DNA from: Chryseobacterium sp.
GTDB lineage: Bacteria > Bacteroidota > Bacteroidia > Flavobacteriales > Weeksellaceae
Direction: 5' to 3'
Assembly (NCBI RefSeq): GCF_008014695.1
Contig: NZ_VOXE01000002.1
Span: 663,147-727,146, forward strand
Length of the DNA: 64,000 nt
Shown here: positions 35,769 to 44,454 of the stretch, piece after piece
How the letters are laid out: every line of letters begins with the position of its first letter
Position numbering within the stretch: position 1 is the stretch's first letter
The notes under the pieces: model-generated
Told to the model about the DNA's origin: nothing
What the model saw: only the letters and a program-made list of their open reading frames with translations
The model's database searches: none
Translations under genes and position numbers: made by a program

Positions 35769-36140
35769 ACTGTATATTTCTTATTGTATTGCTTGGTTCA
35801 TCTTTCACCAATTCTTTGAAACAAAGTACAGCAAAGGGTTCTACTTGTGAAAGGACAACATTTTGCAAGATTCGTAAAAGCTTTTGGATAAAAGTGTGAC
35901 GCATTAATACTCTATGTTTTTCACAAATATATAATCAGGTATTTACGAAATCGTTTTTGCTTAAATTATTTATTTGGCGTGGGTCTCGTCACCAGTGTAA
36001 TCCTGCATTAAAAGTTGAAAAACTCCCAGTTTCGATTTAACCCCTTATAATCATCTGATACACCATTCGGAAACTTTCTACATCCAATGATCATTTTTTT
36101 GTCTAAATTTAAGACCCTCTTTTATTAGGCAGAAATATCC
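35769..36140. other. Intergenic region before the type IIG gene
   Basis: About 370 AT-rich bases with stop codons in all frames. It should contain the promoter of the restriction-modification gene at 36141. No repeat or hairpin was recognised. Confidence 0.4.
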
Positions 36141-39100
36141 ATGAAAAAAAACCAGCTTCAACCTCAGAAGGCGCTAAATCCAGCTTATAAAAAATTCAAT
36201 CCTCTACAGAATAATGTTGATGAATTTGTTACCAAACTTGAAGATTGTATAAAAGCAATTCAATTGGTCGATGATAAAAAAGAGAGTGAAGAGCACCTTA
36301 AATCTCCTATAAGAAAATTTCTCTCTTCAACTTTTTATTCGGAAAACGAAATCAATACACGAGAAAGAATTGATCTAGCTGTTTATTTAGGAAAAGACGC
36401 AAGCTCTGATGTGGGAATAATTATTGAGGCAAAAAAACCCAGCAATAAATCCGAATTTCCTACGGTTAACAAACTGAACAGTAAAGCTTTTCAGGAAATT
36501 CTGCTGTATTACCTCAGAGAAAGGGTTGATTACAAGAACAACAACATCAAGCACCTCATTATCACCAATGGTTTCGAATGGTTTTTCTTCAAAGCAGAAG
36601 ATTTTTACGCTTTGTTTTACAAAAATAAAGAATTACTGAAGGAATACGGTCGGTTCAGGGACGGACTCAAAGATACATCCTTGAATGAACTGTTTTATAA
36701 AGAAATTGCTCATAAGCACATCGTGGCAGTAGAGGACAGCATGCCCTTTGTACATCTGGATTTCCGGAAGGAGAAGGCAGCCGAATTGAAATCGAAAGAC
36801 CTTGTTAATATTTATAAGCTGTTTTCCGATGTCCACCTTCTGGGCAAAAGTTTTGGTAACGACAGCAACCAACTAAACAAAGCATTCTATAATGAACTTC
36901 TTCATATCATAGGGCTCGAAGAAGTTAAAGAAAATGGTAAGAAGCTTATTCAGCGAAAAAAAGATGCAGCCCGAGATTATGGCTCTCTTCTAGAAAATAC
37001 AATTTTCACCTTGGAGGATAAAGATTATCTGCTGAAAGTAAAGCACATTTTCAATGATGACAACAAGGCATTTACGGTGGGCTTGGAGCTATGTTTAACA
37101 TGGGTAAACAGGATCCTATTCCTGAAACTATTGGAATCTCAGCTTCTCAGTTATAATGGCAAGTCCTCCGCATATAAATTCCTGCATTTCGATTTCCTCA
37201 ATGGTTTCGATGAGCTCAACGAGTTATTTTTTTCAGCATTGGCTAAGCCGATGTCCGAACGGCATCCGCGGTATGCAGAAAAGTATAAAAATATACCGTA
37301 TCTCAACAGCAGCCTTTTCGAAAAAAATGAATTGGAAGATCTTACGTTTGATATTACCGCTCTGATGGACGAGAAGATGGAGGTGTATTCGTCCAGCATT
37401 CTGAAAGATTCCAACGGCAGGAAGGAGAGTGGTAAACTTAATACCCTTGACTATCTTTTCAGGTTCTTAGATGCCTATGATTTTTCAGCAGAATCAGGGG
37501 TGGAGACCGGTGAGCGTCAGGAGAACAAAACACTTATCAACGCATCGGTGTTAGGTCTGATCTTCGAGAAAATAAACGGGTACAAAGATGGCTCCTTCTT
37601 TACACCTGGGATGATTACGATGTTCATGTGCAGGGAGACTTTAAGAAAGGCGGTGATCCAAAAATTAAAAGAGAAAATCGACAGCAGTATCGAAACTTTT
37701 GATGATGCCAAAGCGTACTGCAACCGGTTTTACAAAAAAGGTGATATCCAAAGGTTGAATGAAGTCATTAACACCATCAGAATCTGTGATCCCGCCGTGG
37801 GATCGGGGCACTTCTTGGTCTCGGCACTTAATGAAATGATCGCCATAAAAAGCGAACTGAAAATTCTTGCTGACGAAAATGATGCTCCTATTCCGTGCGA
37901 AGTGGAAATTGACAATGATGAACTGTATATATCAGATGCTATGGGCGAACTATTTACCTATCATCGAAGAGATCCAAACAGCTTAAGAATACAGAAAGCT
38001 ATTTTTCATGAGAAGGAAACATTGATCGAAAACTGTCTTTTCGGCGTAGATCTCAACCCAAATTCTGTGAACATCTGCAGGCTAAGATTATGGATTGAAC
38101 TTCTAAAAAATGCGTACTATACCGATGCCGGCGAATTACAGACTTTGCCGAATATTGACATCAATATCAAATGCGGCAACTCTCTGGTAAGTCGTTTTGC
38201 TTTATCAGACAGCTTAAAATCCGCTTTCAAAAACAAAGAGGTTGATTATTCGATTGATGATTACAAGCAGGCCGTAAAAGAGTATAAAACAACCAATTCC
38301 AAAGTCAAGAAAAGGGAAGTAGAGGGAATCATTAATACCGTAAAGAATAACTTTAAAACAAGCTATGATAATAGCCAGAAGGAAAAGGTTTCCAAAGCAT
38401 TAGGACTCTTTCAGAATGAGGACCAACGGCAGCAAAACCTTATTGCTTTTGGGGAAACCATAACAAAAACAGAAAAAGAGCTTCTTAAAAAACTGAAGAT
38501 AAAGGCAGATCAGGCGCAGAAACAAAAGGAAGAAATCCTGAATAATATGATTTACCGGAATGCTTTTGAATGGCGTTTTGAATTTCCGGAAGTGCTGGAT
38601 GATAATGGCAACTTTATGGGTTTCGATGTCATTCTTGGCAACCCTCCATACATACAGCTACAAAAAATGGGAGCTATTAGTGATGAGTTGCAAAAGATGG
38701 GGTATGAAACGTTTGCTAAAACTGGAGATATTTACAGCCTCTTTTACGAGTTAGGAAATAATGTTCTGAAAGAAAATGGGCTGTTGACATTTATAACCTC
38801 CAATAAATGGATGCGAGCAGCGTACGGCGAGAGTCTGCGAAAATATTTTAATGAGAAAACCAACCCTTTAATCCTTATCGATTTTGCGGGCAATCAGATT
38901 TTTGATTCTGCTACCGTAGACACCAATATTCTGATGTTTGCAAAGCAGAAAAATGAGCTAAAAACCCGAGCCTGTGTCGTCAAAGAAAAGCTGTTAAATA
39001 ATTTGAGCGTTTTTGTTAGACAAAACGCTGTGATCGCAAAATTTGAAAATTCAGATTCATGGGTAATTCTTTCTAATATCGAAAAGCAGATTAAGGAGAA

Positions 39101-39881
39101 AATAGAGAGAATAGGCACACCATTAAAGGATTGGGACATCACAATAAATTATGGCATTAAAACGGGTTATAACGATGCTTTTATAATAAGTGGCGAAAGA
39201 CGAAAAGAATTAATAGGGCAGGATCCTAAAAGTGTAGAAATTATACGACCGATTTTACGCGGCAGGGATATAAAAAAGTTTGGTTTTGACTTCGCAGATT
39301 TATGGTTAATTAATACGCACAATGGCCTAAAGGAAAAAGGTATTAAACCTATAAATGTCAACGACTATCCAGCGATTAAAAAACACTTGGATAGTTACTT
39401 TCCAGGTTTGCAGAAGAGGGGTGATAAAGGTGATACACCCTACAATTTGAGGAACTGCGCTTATATGGACGATTTAAATAGCCAGAAAATCATTTGGGGC
39501 GAAATCTCAGATAAAACAAAATTTAGTATTGATTTAGATGGTACTTATGCTAATGAAGCTACAACCTTTTTAATGACAGGGAAATCACTAATATACTTAT
39601 TGGGTTATTTAAATTCTAAATTGTCAGAATATTTATTCTCTAAACTCGGTACGACTACCGGCGTAGGGACTGTTCGCTGGAAAAAATTTACAATCGAACA
39701 ATTACTGGTGCCTAAGCTAGATTTGGAAGAACAATTATCTCTTGAAAATGTTGCTCTGGAAATAATTAAAGCTGCAAAACATACTAGGGAAACAGGGCTT
39801 TTAGAGAAAAAATTCGACAATATTTTGTACAAATGTTTGGAGTTTACCGATGAGGAGATAAGCTTTATTGAACTTCAATAA
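36141..39881 (+). CDS. Type IIG-like restriction-modification protein (nuclease-methylase-specificity fusion)
   Basis: 1246 residues in one chain. The N-terminal nuclease-like region has IDLAVYL (D78) and GIIIEAKKP (E96, K98), a PD-(D/E)XK pattern. The gamma-class N6-adenine methyltransferase follows, with SAM motif I DPAVGSGHF near 550 and catalytic NPPY near 833. The C-terminal TaqI-like specificity domain begins near 955 (SVFVRQN, TGYNDAFIISGE, RPILRGRDIKKFG). It should methylate adenine at its own target and cut unmodified DNA. From about residue 955 the coding sequence lies inside a 1.75-kb segment bounded by inverted repeats and containing a second, silent specificity domain, so the target specificity is probably switchable. 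PglX of BREX is similar, but no other BREX gene is present. Confidence 0.85.
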   Translation: MKKNQLQPQKALNPAYKKFNPLQNNVDEFVTKLEDCIKAIQLVDDKKESEEHLKSPIRKFLSSTFYSENEINTRERIDLAVYLGKDASSDVGIIIEAKKPSNKSEFPTVNKLNSKAFQEILLYYLRERVDYKNNNIKHLIITNGFEWFFFKAEDFYALFYKNKELLKEYGRFRDGLKDTSLNELFYKEIAHKHIVAVEDSMPFVHLDFRKEKAAELKSKDLVNIYKLFSDVHLLGKSFGNDSNQLNKAFYNELLHIIGLEEVKENGKKLIQRKKDAARDYGSLLENTIFTLEDKDYLLKVKHIFNDDNKAFTVGLELCLTWVNRILFLKLLESQLLSYNGKSSAYKFLHFDFLNGFDELNELFFSALAKPMSERHPRYAEKYKNIPYLNSSLFEKNELEDLTFDITALMDEKMEVYSSSILKDSNGRKESGKLNTLDYLFRFLDAYDFSAESGVETGERQENKTLINASVLGLIFEKINGYKDGSFFTPGMITMFMCRETLRKAVIQKLKEKIDSSIETFDDAKAYCNRFYKKGDIQRLNEVINTIRICDPAVGSGHFLVSALNEMIAIKSELKILADENDAPIPCEVEIDNDELYISDAMGELFTYHRRDPNSLRIQKAIFHEKETLIENCLFGVDLNPNSVNICRLRLWIELLKNAYYTDAGELQTLPNIDINIKCGNSLVSRFALSDSLKSAFKNKEVDYSIDDYKQAVKEYKTTNSKVKKREVEGIINTVKNNFKTSYDNSQKEKVSKALGLFQNEDQRQQNLIAFGETITKTEKELLKKLKIKADQAQKQKEEILNNMIYRNAFEWRFEFPEVLDDNGNFMGFDVILGNPPYIQLQKMGAISDELQKMGYETFAKTGDIYSLFYELGNNVLKENGLLTFITSNKWMRAAYGESLRKYFNEKTNPLILIDFAGNQIFDSATVDTNILMFAKQKNELKTRACVVKEKLLNNLSVFVRQNAVIAKFENSDSWVILSNIEKQIKEKIERIGTPLKDWDITINYGIKTGYNDAFIISGERRKELIGQDPKSVEIIRPILRGRDIKKFGFDFADLWLINTHNGLKEKGIKPINVNDYPAIKKHLDSYFPGLQKRGDKGDTPYNLRNCAYMDDLNSQKIIWGEISDKTKFSIDLDGTYANEATTFLMTGKSLIYLLGYLNSKLSEYLFSKLGTTTGVGTVRWKKFTIEQLLVPKLDLEEQLSLENVALEIIKAAKHTRETGLLEKKFDNILYKCLEFTDEEISFIELQ
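39005..39025. repeat. Left inverted repeat of the invertible specificity segment
   Basis: GAGCGTTTTTGTTAG followed by ACAAAA, encoding SVFVRQN of the active gene. The mirror copy is at 40733-40753 with 19 of 21 identities. It is the likely crossover site for the adjacent serine recombinase. Confidence 0.75.
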
Positions 39882-39894
39882 AGCCAATTGCCTC
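39872..39894. repeat. Palindrome at the junction of the two specificity cassettes
   Basis: GCTTTATTGAA, a central C, then TTCAATAAAGC: a 23-base palindrome with perfect 11-base arms made by the two convergent 3' ends. Each strand reads an end ...FIE(L/V)Q-stop, so either orientation terminates the open frame properly. Confidence 0.75.
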
Positions 39895-40732
39895 TCTCTC
39901 ATCATCATTTAAATCATATATTTCAAAGAGCATGTTGTCAATTTCTAATTCATATTCTTTTTTCTTTTTTTGATCTCCTTGCAAATCTTGACATTTTAAA
40001 ACTAGTCTCATGAATTCCACGTTGATTTCTTCCGAGACATATTTTACCTTTACTTGTTCAAGAAATACTTTTCGTAATTCTCTAGTGCCTCCCAATAATT
40101 CTGGAAAATCATCCTTGAATGCAAATTTGAAAAGACTTGAATTCAAAAAAGCAATTAGATAATATATTTTTTCACCGCTGAGGATAAAACATTTATTATT
40201 TACAAGAAAATTTTTATTATCAAAGTAGAAGTTTAGAAATTTTGTTAATTCTGGATATATAATTTTATGCTTATAAAAATCGTCCCAATAACTTATAGAA
40301 TCTTGCGTTTCAAACCATTGATTATTAGTCTTTTTCCTTGCTCCTATGTCTCCTGTTTGTTTTAAACGATCATATCCGAATCCGCTCAAATGCTGCTTGA
40401 CAGCGGGGTATCGCTCAATATCTATTTTTAAACTCGGAAAGGTGGTGATGATATATAAATCTGCAAAATCACACGAATAACGCTTAATATCGCGCCCTCT
40501 TAGAATCGGTCGTATAATTTCGCCTGATTTTGGATCTGCTGCAATTAATTCGTCTTTCTTTTTCCCGTCAATAATGAATGCCTCATTATAACCGGTTAAA
40601 ATGCCACGATAGATATTAATGTCCCAAGCTTTCAAAGGTGTTCCAGCCGCTTCAATTTTGCTTTTAATACTTTGTTCAATTGAATTGAGAACGACCCAAC
40701 TTTCTGCAGAACTAAATTGACATACCTGTACA

Positions 40733-40753
40733 TTCTGCCTAACAAAAACGCTC
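40733..40753. repeat. Right inverted repeat of the invertible specificity segment
   Basis: TTCTGCCTAACAAAAACGCTC is the inverse of the left copy at 39005-39025. It ends 86 bases before the serine recombinase gene. Confidence 0.75.
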
Positions 40754-40839
40754 CTTTTCTATGATGAAAAAATAACTATGTTTTATTCTATCTTTTTTTG
40801 GTTTATTTTATACACTATTAATTATTAAAATAAACAGCT

Positions 40840-41451
40840 ATGATTTACGGTTACATCCGCGTAAGCACAGACAAACAAACAGTAGAAAACCAACGTTACG
40901 AGATCAATCAATTTTGTGATAGAAACGTAGTAGTGGTAGACAAATGGTTGGAAGAAACCATTTCGGGATCAAAAAAATTAGAGGAACGTAAACTGGGTAA
41001 ATTACTAAAGAGGATGAAAAAAGATGATATTTTAATTTGTTCCGAACTCTCACGCTTAGGCCGTAATATGTTGATGATTATGGGAATTCTCAACGAATGC
41101 ATGAACCGTGATATACAGGTGTGGACAATTAAGGACAATTACCGTCTCGGAAGTGATATCAGTTCAAAAGTCCTCGCATTTGCTTTCGGCCTTTCTGCGG
41201 AAATAGAACGTAATCTAATCTCCCAACGAACCAAGGAAGCATTGGCGAGAAAGAAGGCAGAAGGGGTGATTCTTGGGCGGCCGAAGGGCCGGAAGTCGGC
41301 GAAAACAAAACTCACAGGACGCGAAAAAAAAATAAAGGAACTGCTGGACAGAAAAGTTTCCTATTCCGCTATTGGTAGAATTTTAGGGGTTCACCGATTA
41401 ACGGTAAGCAGTTTTGTGAAGAATCAAAGTGGCATGATAAAACCGCTGTGA
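40840..41451 (+). CDS. Serine site-specific recombinase (DNA invertase/resolvase family)
   Basis: 203 residues, the typical length of the small invertase/resolvase group. The catalytic domain begins MIYGYIRVSTDKQ with S9 as nucleophile. ICSELSRLGRNM carries the conserved arginines and AFGLSAEIERNLISQRTKEAL the long E helix. After ILGRPKGRKS comes a DNA-binding helix-turn-helix (SYSAIGRILGVHRLTVSSF). It resembles Bacteroidota Mpi-type invertases. The gene starts just beyond the right inverted repeat of the type IIG locus, and inversion of that segment is its obvious job. It may also act on other sites elsewhere in the genome. Confidence 0.9.
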   Translation: MIYGYIRVSTDKQTVENQRYEINQFCDRNVVVVDKWLEETISGSKKLEERKLGKLLKRMKKDDILICSELSRLGRNMLMIMGILNECMNRDIQVWTIKDNYRLGSDISSKVLAFAFGLSAEIERNLISQRTKEALARKKAEGVILGRPKGRKSAKTKLTGREKKIKELLDRKVSYSAIGRILGVHRLTVSSFVKNQSGMIKPL

Positions 41452-41885
41452 CTATAGTTACAGAAAGCGTTTATATATTAAATCATTTATTTGTTGATGG
41501 ATGAAAATTTATGCCTTTGGGCATTTCGTCGTAATACAATTAATTTAGTATAAGACGTATGACATAGCAAATTATAGCATCAATGCATAAAACTATTAGG
41601 GTTAATCTTTATTAATATAAAGCAAGAAAGTTCACCTAAATTCTTGGACTTGGCGACCCCACTACACTACTATTAAATCTCATACATGCCCTTGCTTTAG
41701 TTCTTTTTCTAAAGAGCATTTTCAGCTGTCCATAGTTCTATTAAAAAATAATATGTGTCAAATAAGACTCTAATCGTAGTCAGAGGTTTCTGAAAAAAAG
41801 CTCCAAAGACAGAGACTTCGGAGAACTGCATGCAGGAGATAGAAAATGATTTATGGATGTTTATGACTAATGTGCTACCAATTTA
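41452..41885. other. Intergenic region after the recombinase
   Basis: About 430 AT-rich bases without a credible gene on either strand. I see no inverted repeat matching the 39005/40733 sites and no terminator with a clear T tract. Confidence 0.4.
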
Positions 41886-42218
41886 TTAATTTTTTTTTCT
41901 CTTACCTGTACTATTCTTTCTAACCGCTACAACGTTTTTGCTTTTACCAGATCTATCAAGTAGTGTATTTGCTTTTTTTATTTCCTGACTGCCAGTGGAT
42001 ATTGATTGAGAGGTGTCAGAATAAATAGGAACTGCCTTGTCACCTTCGATTTTAAATCCTCTGATAACAGATACAGATCCCGTTTTTTTTGTGGTTGATC
42101 TTTTTGCATTTGCAAATTTTCCTGCGAGTCTTTTTATGTCTTCACTTTCTCTTTCGTAGATGTAAGAATATATAATAGGGTACTCTACAGATTTATTTGT
42201 TTCATCTTTATTATTCAT
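41886..42218 (-). CDS. Hypothetical basic protein downstream of the zeta-like kinase
   Basis: 110 residues, polar and basic, with no signal or membrane segment. Features are an acidic, Asn/Lys-rich start, a central DIKRLAGKFANAKRSTTKK stretch and a very basic tail (SKNVVAVRKNSTGKRKKN) suggesting nucleic-acid contact. It begins one base after the stop of the kinase gene, so the two form an operon. By position it could be the antidote or accessory of the kinase, but epsilon-type antitoxins are normally upstream and acidic. Unrecognised family. Confidence 0.55.
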   Translation of the reverse strand: MNNKDETNKSVEYPIIYSYIYERESEDIKRLAGKFANAKRSTTKKTGSVSVIRGFKIEGDKAVPIYSDTSQSISTGSQEIKKANTLLDRSGKSKNVVAVRKNSTGKRKKN

Positions 42219-42219
42219 G

Positions 42220-43140
42220 TTAATATAAATTTGCTGGATTTAACTCATTATTTGACAATATTTTAATATATGGTTTATTTAATTCCACATCTGTACTTAT
42301 AATTCCGAAACTCTCAAGTTTTTCAGAATTCAAAGTTATTAGTTTGTAGAATGAGATGGTTGGACTATTACCATATGTGTCAAAAATAAGGCTCAAAGGA
42401 ACATATCTTTTTGTAGATTCAAATCTTCTAAGAGCTCTTTTCGTTGCCTTGATTCTATCCAATTCAACTAGTGTTAAGTGGACTTTATAGCCGTTCTTTG
42501 CTAATAAATTGATTAGTGCTAATAAGCTTTCATAATTGCTTCCGATTTTAGGTAGTACAATGTTAGAGTGTAGCTCTATACAATAATCGAAAAGTGCTTT
42601 GAATTTAGCAGGCTTATTCTCTCCAAAGATAATATAATCAGACTCTTCATGAACTAATGTAGCACCAAATGGAAGTTTTGAAAATTCGGGTAACTTCCTT
42701 TTAGCATAGTCACAATCGAGTAGTAAACAACCGTATTGATCCGCAATTAAATTAGAAATACCTGATTTGCCGGATGCTGGTAAACCAATGACAATGTATG
42801 CATCTAGACTATTTTGCAATTCAGAATTTGGAAAAGCCCCACCCGTACCAAGTGAAATTTCCTCATCTGAATCTAGTCTTTTATTAGCCAATAATTCTAG
42901 AACAATCTTTTTTTGTAATGATGTTCTTAGATTATCTTTTCTATACTCTCGGATTCTGTAGCATTTACTGTATTTACTGATTAGAGACTCATCAAAGTTT
43001 TCAATATTTAGTTCTGTAGAAACAATTGCAGGTACAATTTCATAATTGTCTTCGCCTTCGACGTCATATTCCAGAGCGTTCTGTAAAAAATGCTCAACTA
43101 ATTCGAAATTATTTAGTTGTCTGCTTACGTTTTTTGCCAT
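42220..43140 (-). CDS. Zeta-toxin-like P-loop kinase
   Basis: 306 residues. An N-terminal about 110 residues of unknown fold precede the Walker A motif IGLPASGKS (118-126), LLDCDYAKRKLPEF with an acidic residue where zeta toxins hold their catalytic Asp, and VELDRIKATKRALRRF...STKRYVPL, the R-x-x-R/TGRxVP-like arginine region of zeta kinases. Zeta toxins phosphorylate UDP-N-acetylglucosamine and block wall synthesis; some relatives act on other small molecules. Here the domain is C-terminal and no epsilon antitoxin is seen. The gene is divergent from the AAA ATPase gene across a 201-base spacer and cotranscribed with the 110-residue gene behind it. It may belong to the same defence locus. Confidence 0.65.
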   Translation of the reverse strand: MAKNVSRQLNNFELVEHFLQNALEYDVEGEDNYEIVPAIVSTELNIENFDESLISKYSKCYRIREYRKDNLRTSLQKKIVLELLANKRLDSDEEISLGTGGAFPNSELQNSLDAYIVIGLPASGKSGISNLIADQYGCLLLDCDYAKRKLPEFSKLPFGATLVHEESDYIIFGENKPAKFKALFDYCIELHSNIVLPKIGSNYESLLALINLLAKNGYKVHLTLVELDRIKATKRALRRFESTKRYVPLSLIFDTYGNSPTISFYKLITLNSEKLESFGIISTDVELNKPYIKILSNNELNPANLY

Positions 43141-43250
43141 GTAGTTTGATTTTCAACGCCTAATTCTCAAATATACAAACTTATTTTTAAAAGTATAAAG
43201 TTTGCTATAAATCTATATTGGAAGATTTTAAACCAAATATAATGTAATTT

Positions 43251-43339
43251 TCTTCCATTTAATAGTATTATAAATAAACGAGTTTTGTATATTTGTTTAC
43301 TTTTGTAATTATAATAACATAAATATCTTCCATTTAATA
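43251..43339. repeat. Two direct repeats TCTTCCATTTAATA in the divergent promoter
   Basis: Perfect 14-base copies at 43251-43264 and 43326-43339, the second ending two bases before the ATG of the AAA ATPase gene. An inverted half-copy GGAAGA is at 43220-43225. They look like operator sites shared by the two divergent transcription units. Confidence 0.6.
43288..43295 (+). promoter_or_regulatory. Candidate -7 box of the AAA ATPase gene
   Basis: TATATTTG fits TAnnTTTG and lies between the two 14-base repeats, 46 bases before the ATG. No good -33 element is obvious. Confidence 0.4.
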
Positions 43340-43341
43340 AC

Positions 43342-44448
43342 ATGAATTTAATTAACGATTTAACACTAGATTTTGTTCAACTAGCTCGGATAGGTCTCGC
43401 AGGTAGACAGCAGGATATTCAGCTACTTTTGCAAAGATTTTCCAAAAAATATAATAATGATTATCCTGAAATGGCATTTTCGTTAAGTGAGTTGTTAAGA
43501 GAGTCTCCCTCAAAAAGCACTCCATTGAGAAAAAGTAACAGTTTGCCTTTGCCAGTTGATATTGATTCTCGATTGCAATTGATTAAGATTGATGGAGCCG
43601 TACTTGATAATGAAATAATACTAAGTAAAAATATTGAAGAAAGTTTAAATCAGGTAATTTTAGAAAGAGATAAAATACCCTCTTTAGCGATGAAAGGATT
43701 GCATCCCACAAAATCGATATTATTCACAGGACCTCCAGGTGTGGGAAAGACAATGGCTGCAAAGTGGATTGCATCTAAAATGGAACGACCTCTACTTGTG
43801 TTGGACCTAGCAGCAGTTATGAGTAGTTATTTAGGTAAAACAGGAAACAATATACGATATGTGTTAGAATATGCTAAGAACATGGATTGTGTATTGTTGT
43901 TAGATGAATTGGACTCCATAGCAAAAAGACGTGATGATTCATCCGAAATTGGAGAGTTAAAAAGATTAGTTACTGTTCTTTTGCAAGAGATTGACGATTG
44001 GCCATCGTCAGGTATGCTGATAGCTGCAACTAATCATCCGGATCTTTTAGATCCCGCAGTATGGAGAAGATTTGAAATGGTATTGGAATTTGAGAATCCC
44101 TCAATTGATAAAATAAAAGAACAGATCAATAATTTATTATTTCAAGATTTAGGCACCGAATCAATTACGTGGTCAGAAATTCTTAGCTTTAATTTTTTAG
44201 GAAAATCATTTAGTGAAATTGAAAGACAAATAAATTTATATAGAAAGTCAGCAATAATTGAAAATGTGAATCTTGTTTCTAAGTTAGAGATGGCAATATC
44301 TACGAAAAATATGACCAAAGACGACAAGGCTGACTTTGCTTGTGCATTGTATAAAAGCGGTGTGGTTTCGCAGCGGAAAGCACATGAGATTACAGGTGTT
44401 GCCAGAGAAACAATTAGAAAACGAGCAACAGCAAATAAAAAAAACTAA
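43342..44448 (+). CDS. ietA: AAA ATPase of an IetAS-like defence pair
   Basis: 368 residues. A helical N-terminal about 90 residues precede an AAA+ core: Walker A GPPGVGKT (130-137), the pore-loop region SSYLGKTGNN, Walker B CVLLLDELD (183-191), sensor 1 IAATNHPD, and an arginine finger region AVWRRFE. The last about 35 residues (YKSGVVSQRKAHEITGVARETIR) look like a helix-turn-helix. With the subtilisin-like protease 6 bases downstream it matches the IetAS architecture, known as a plasmid-stability and antiphage pair. The ATPase is expected to control or feed the protease. The C-terminal helix-turn-helix could bind the direct repeats in its promoter. The symbol is given by architecture, not by measured identity. 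Confidence 0.75.
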   Translation: MNLINDLTLDFVQLARIGLAGRQQDIQLLLQRFSKKYNNDYPEMAFSLSELLRESPSKSTPLRKSNSLPLPVDIDSRLQLIKIDGAVLDNEIILSKNIEESLNQVILERDKIPSLAMKGLHPTKSILFTGPPGVGKTMAAKWIASKMERPLLVLDLAAVMSSYLGKTGNNIRYVLEYAKNMDCVLLLDELDSIAKRRDDSSEIGELKRLVTVLLQEIDDWPSSGMLIAATNHPDLLDPAVWRRFEMVLEFENPSIDKIKEQINNLLFQDLGTESITWSEILSFNFLGKSFSEIERQINLYRKSAIIENVNLVSKLEMAISTKNMTKDDKADFACALYKSGVVSQRKAHEITGVARETIRKRATANKKN

Positions 44449-44454
44449 ACTAAT

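Larger units (their letters stand above)
39865..40753 (-). pseudogene. Silent alternative specificity (TaqI-like target recognition) cassette
   Basis: The frame runs from the right inverted repeat (SVFVRQN) to the stop at 39865, about 295 codons, with no start of its own; a TAG lies four codons ahead of the repeat, just outside it. The product aligns in colinear fashion with residues 955-1246 of the active gene: GTPLKAWDIN, LTGYNEAFIIDG, EIIRPILRGRDIKRY, ending GFIEVQ against SFIELQ. The middle recognition part differs strongly (NNQWFETQDSISYWDDFY, then ELLGGTRELRKVF). It is not a decayed gene but a donor cassette: inversion would place it in frame behind the methylase and store the present one. 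An internal ATG at 40635 is unlikely to be used. Confidence 0.8.

Noticed and set aside
36141..39881. BREX PglX
   Set aside because: The methylase part is PglX-like, but an N-terminal PD-(D/E)XK pattern is present and no pglZ, brxC, brxL or other BREX gene is nearby.
40840..41451. Transposon resolvase rather than invertase
   Set aside because: No transposase or res-like array nearby, whereas a pair of inverted repeats around a swappable domain lies directly beside it.
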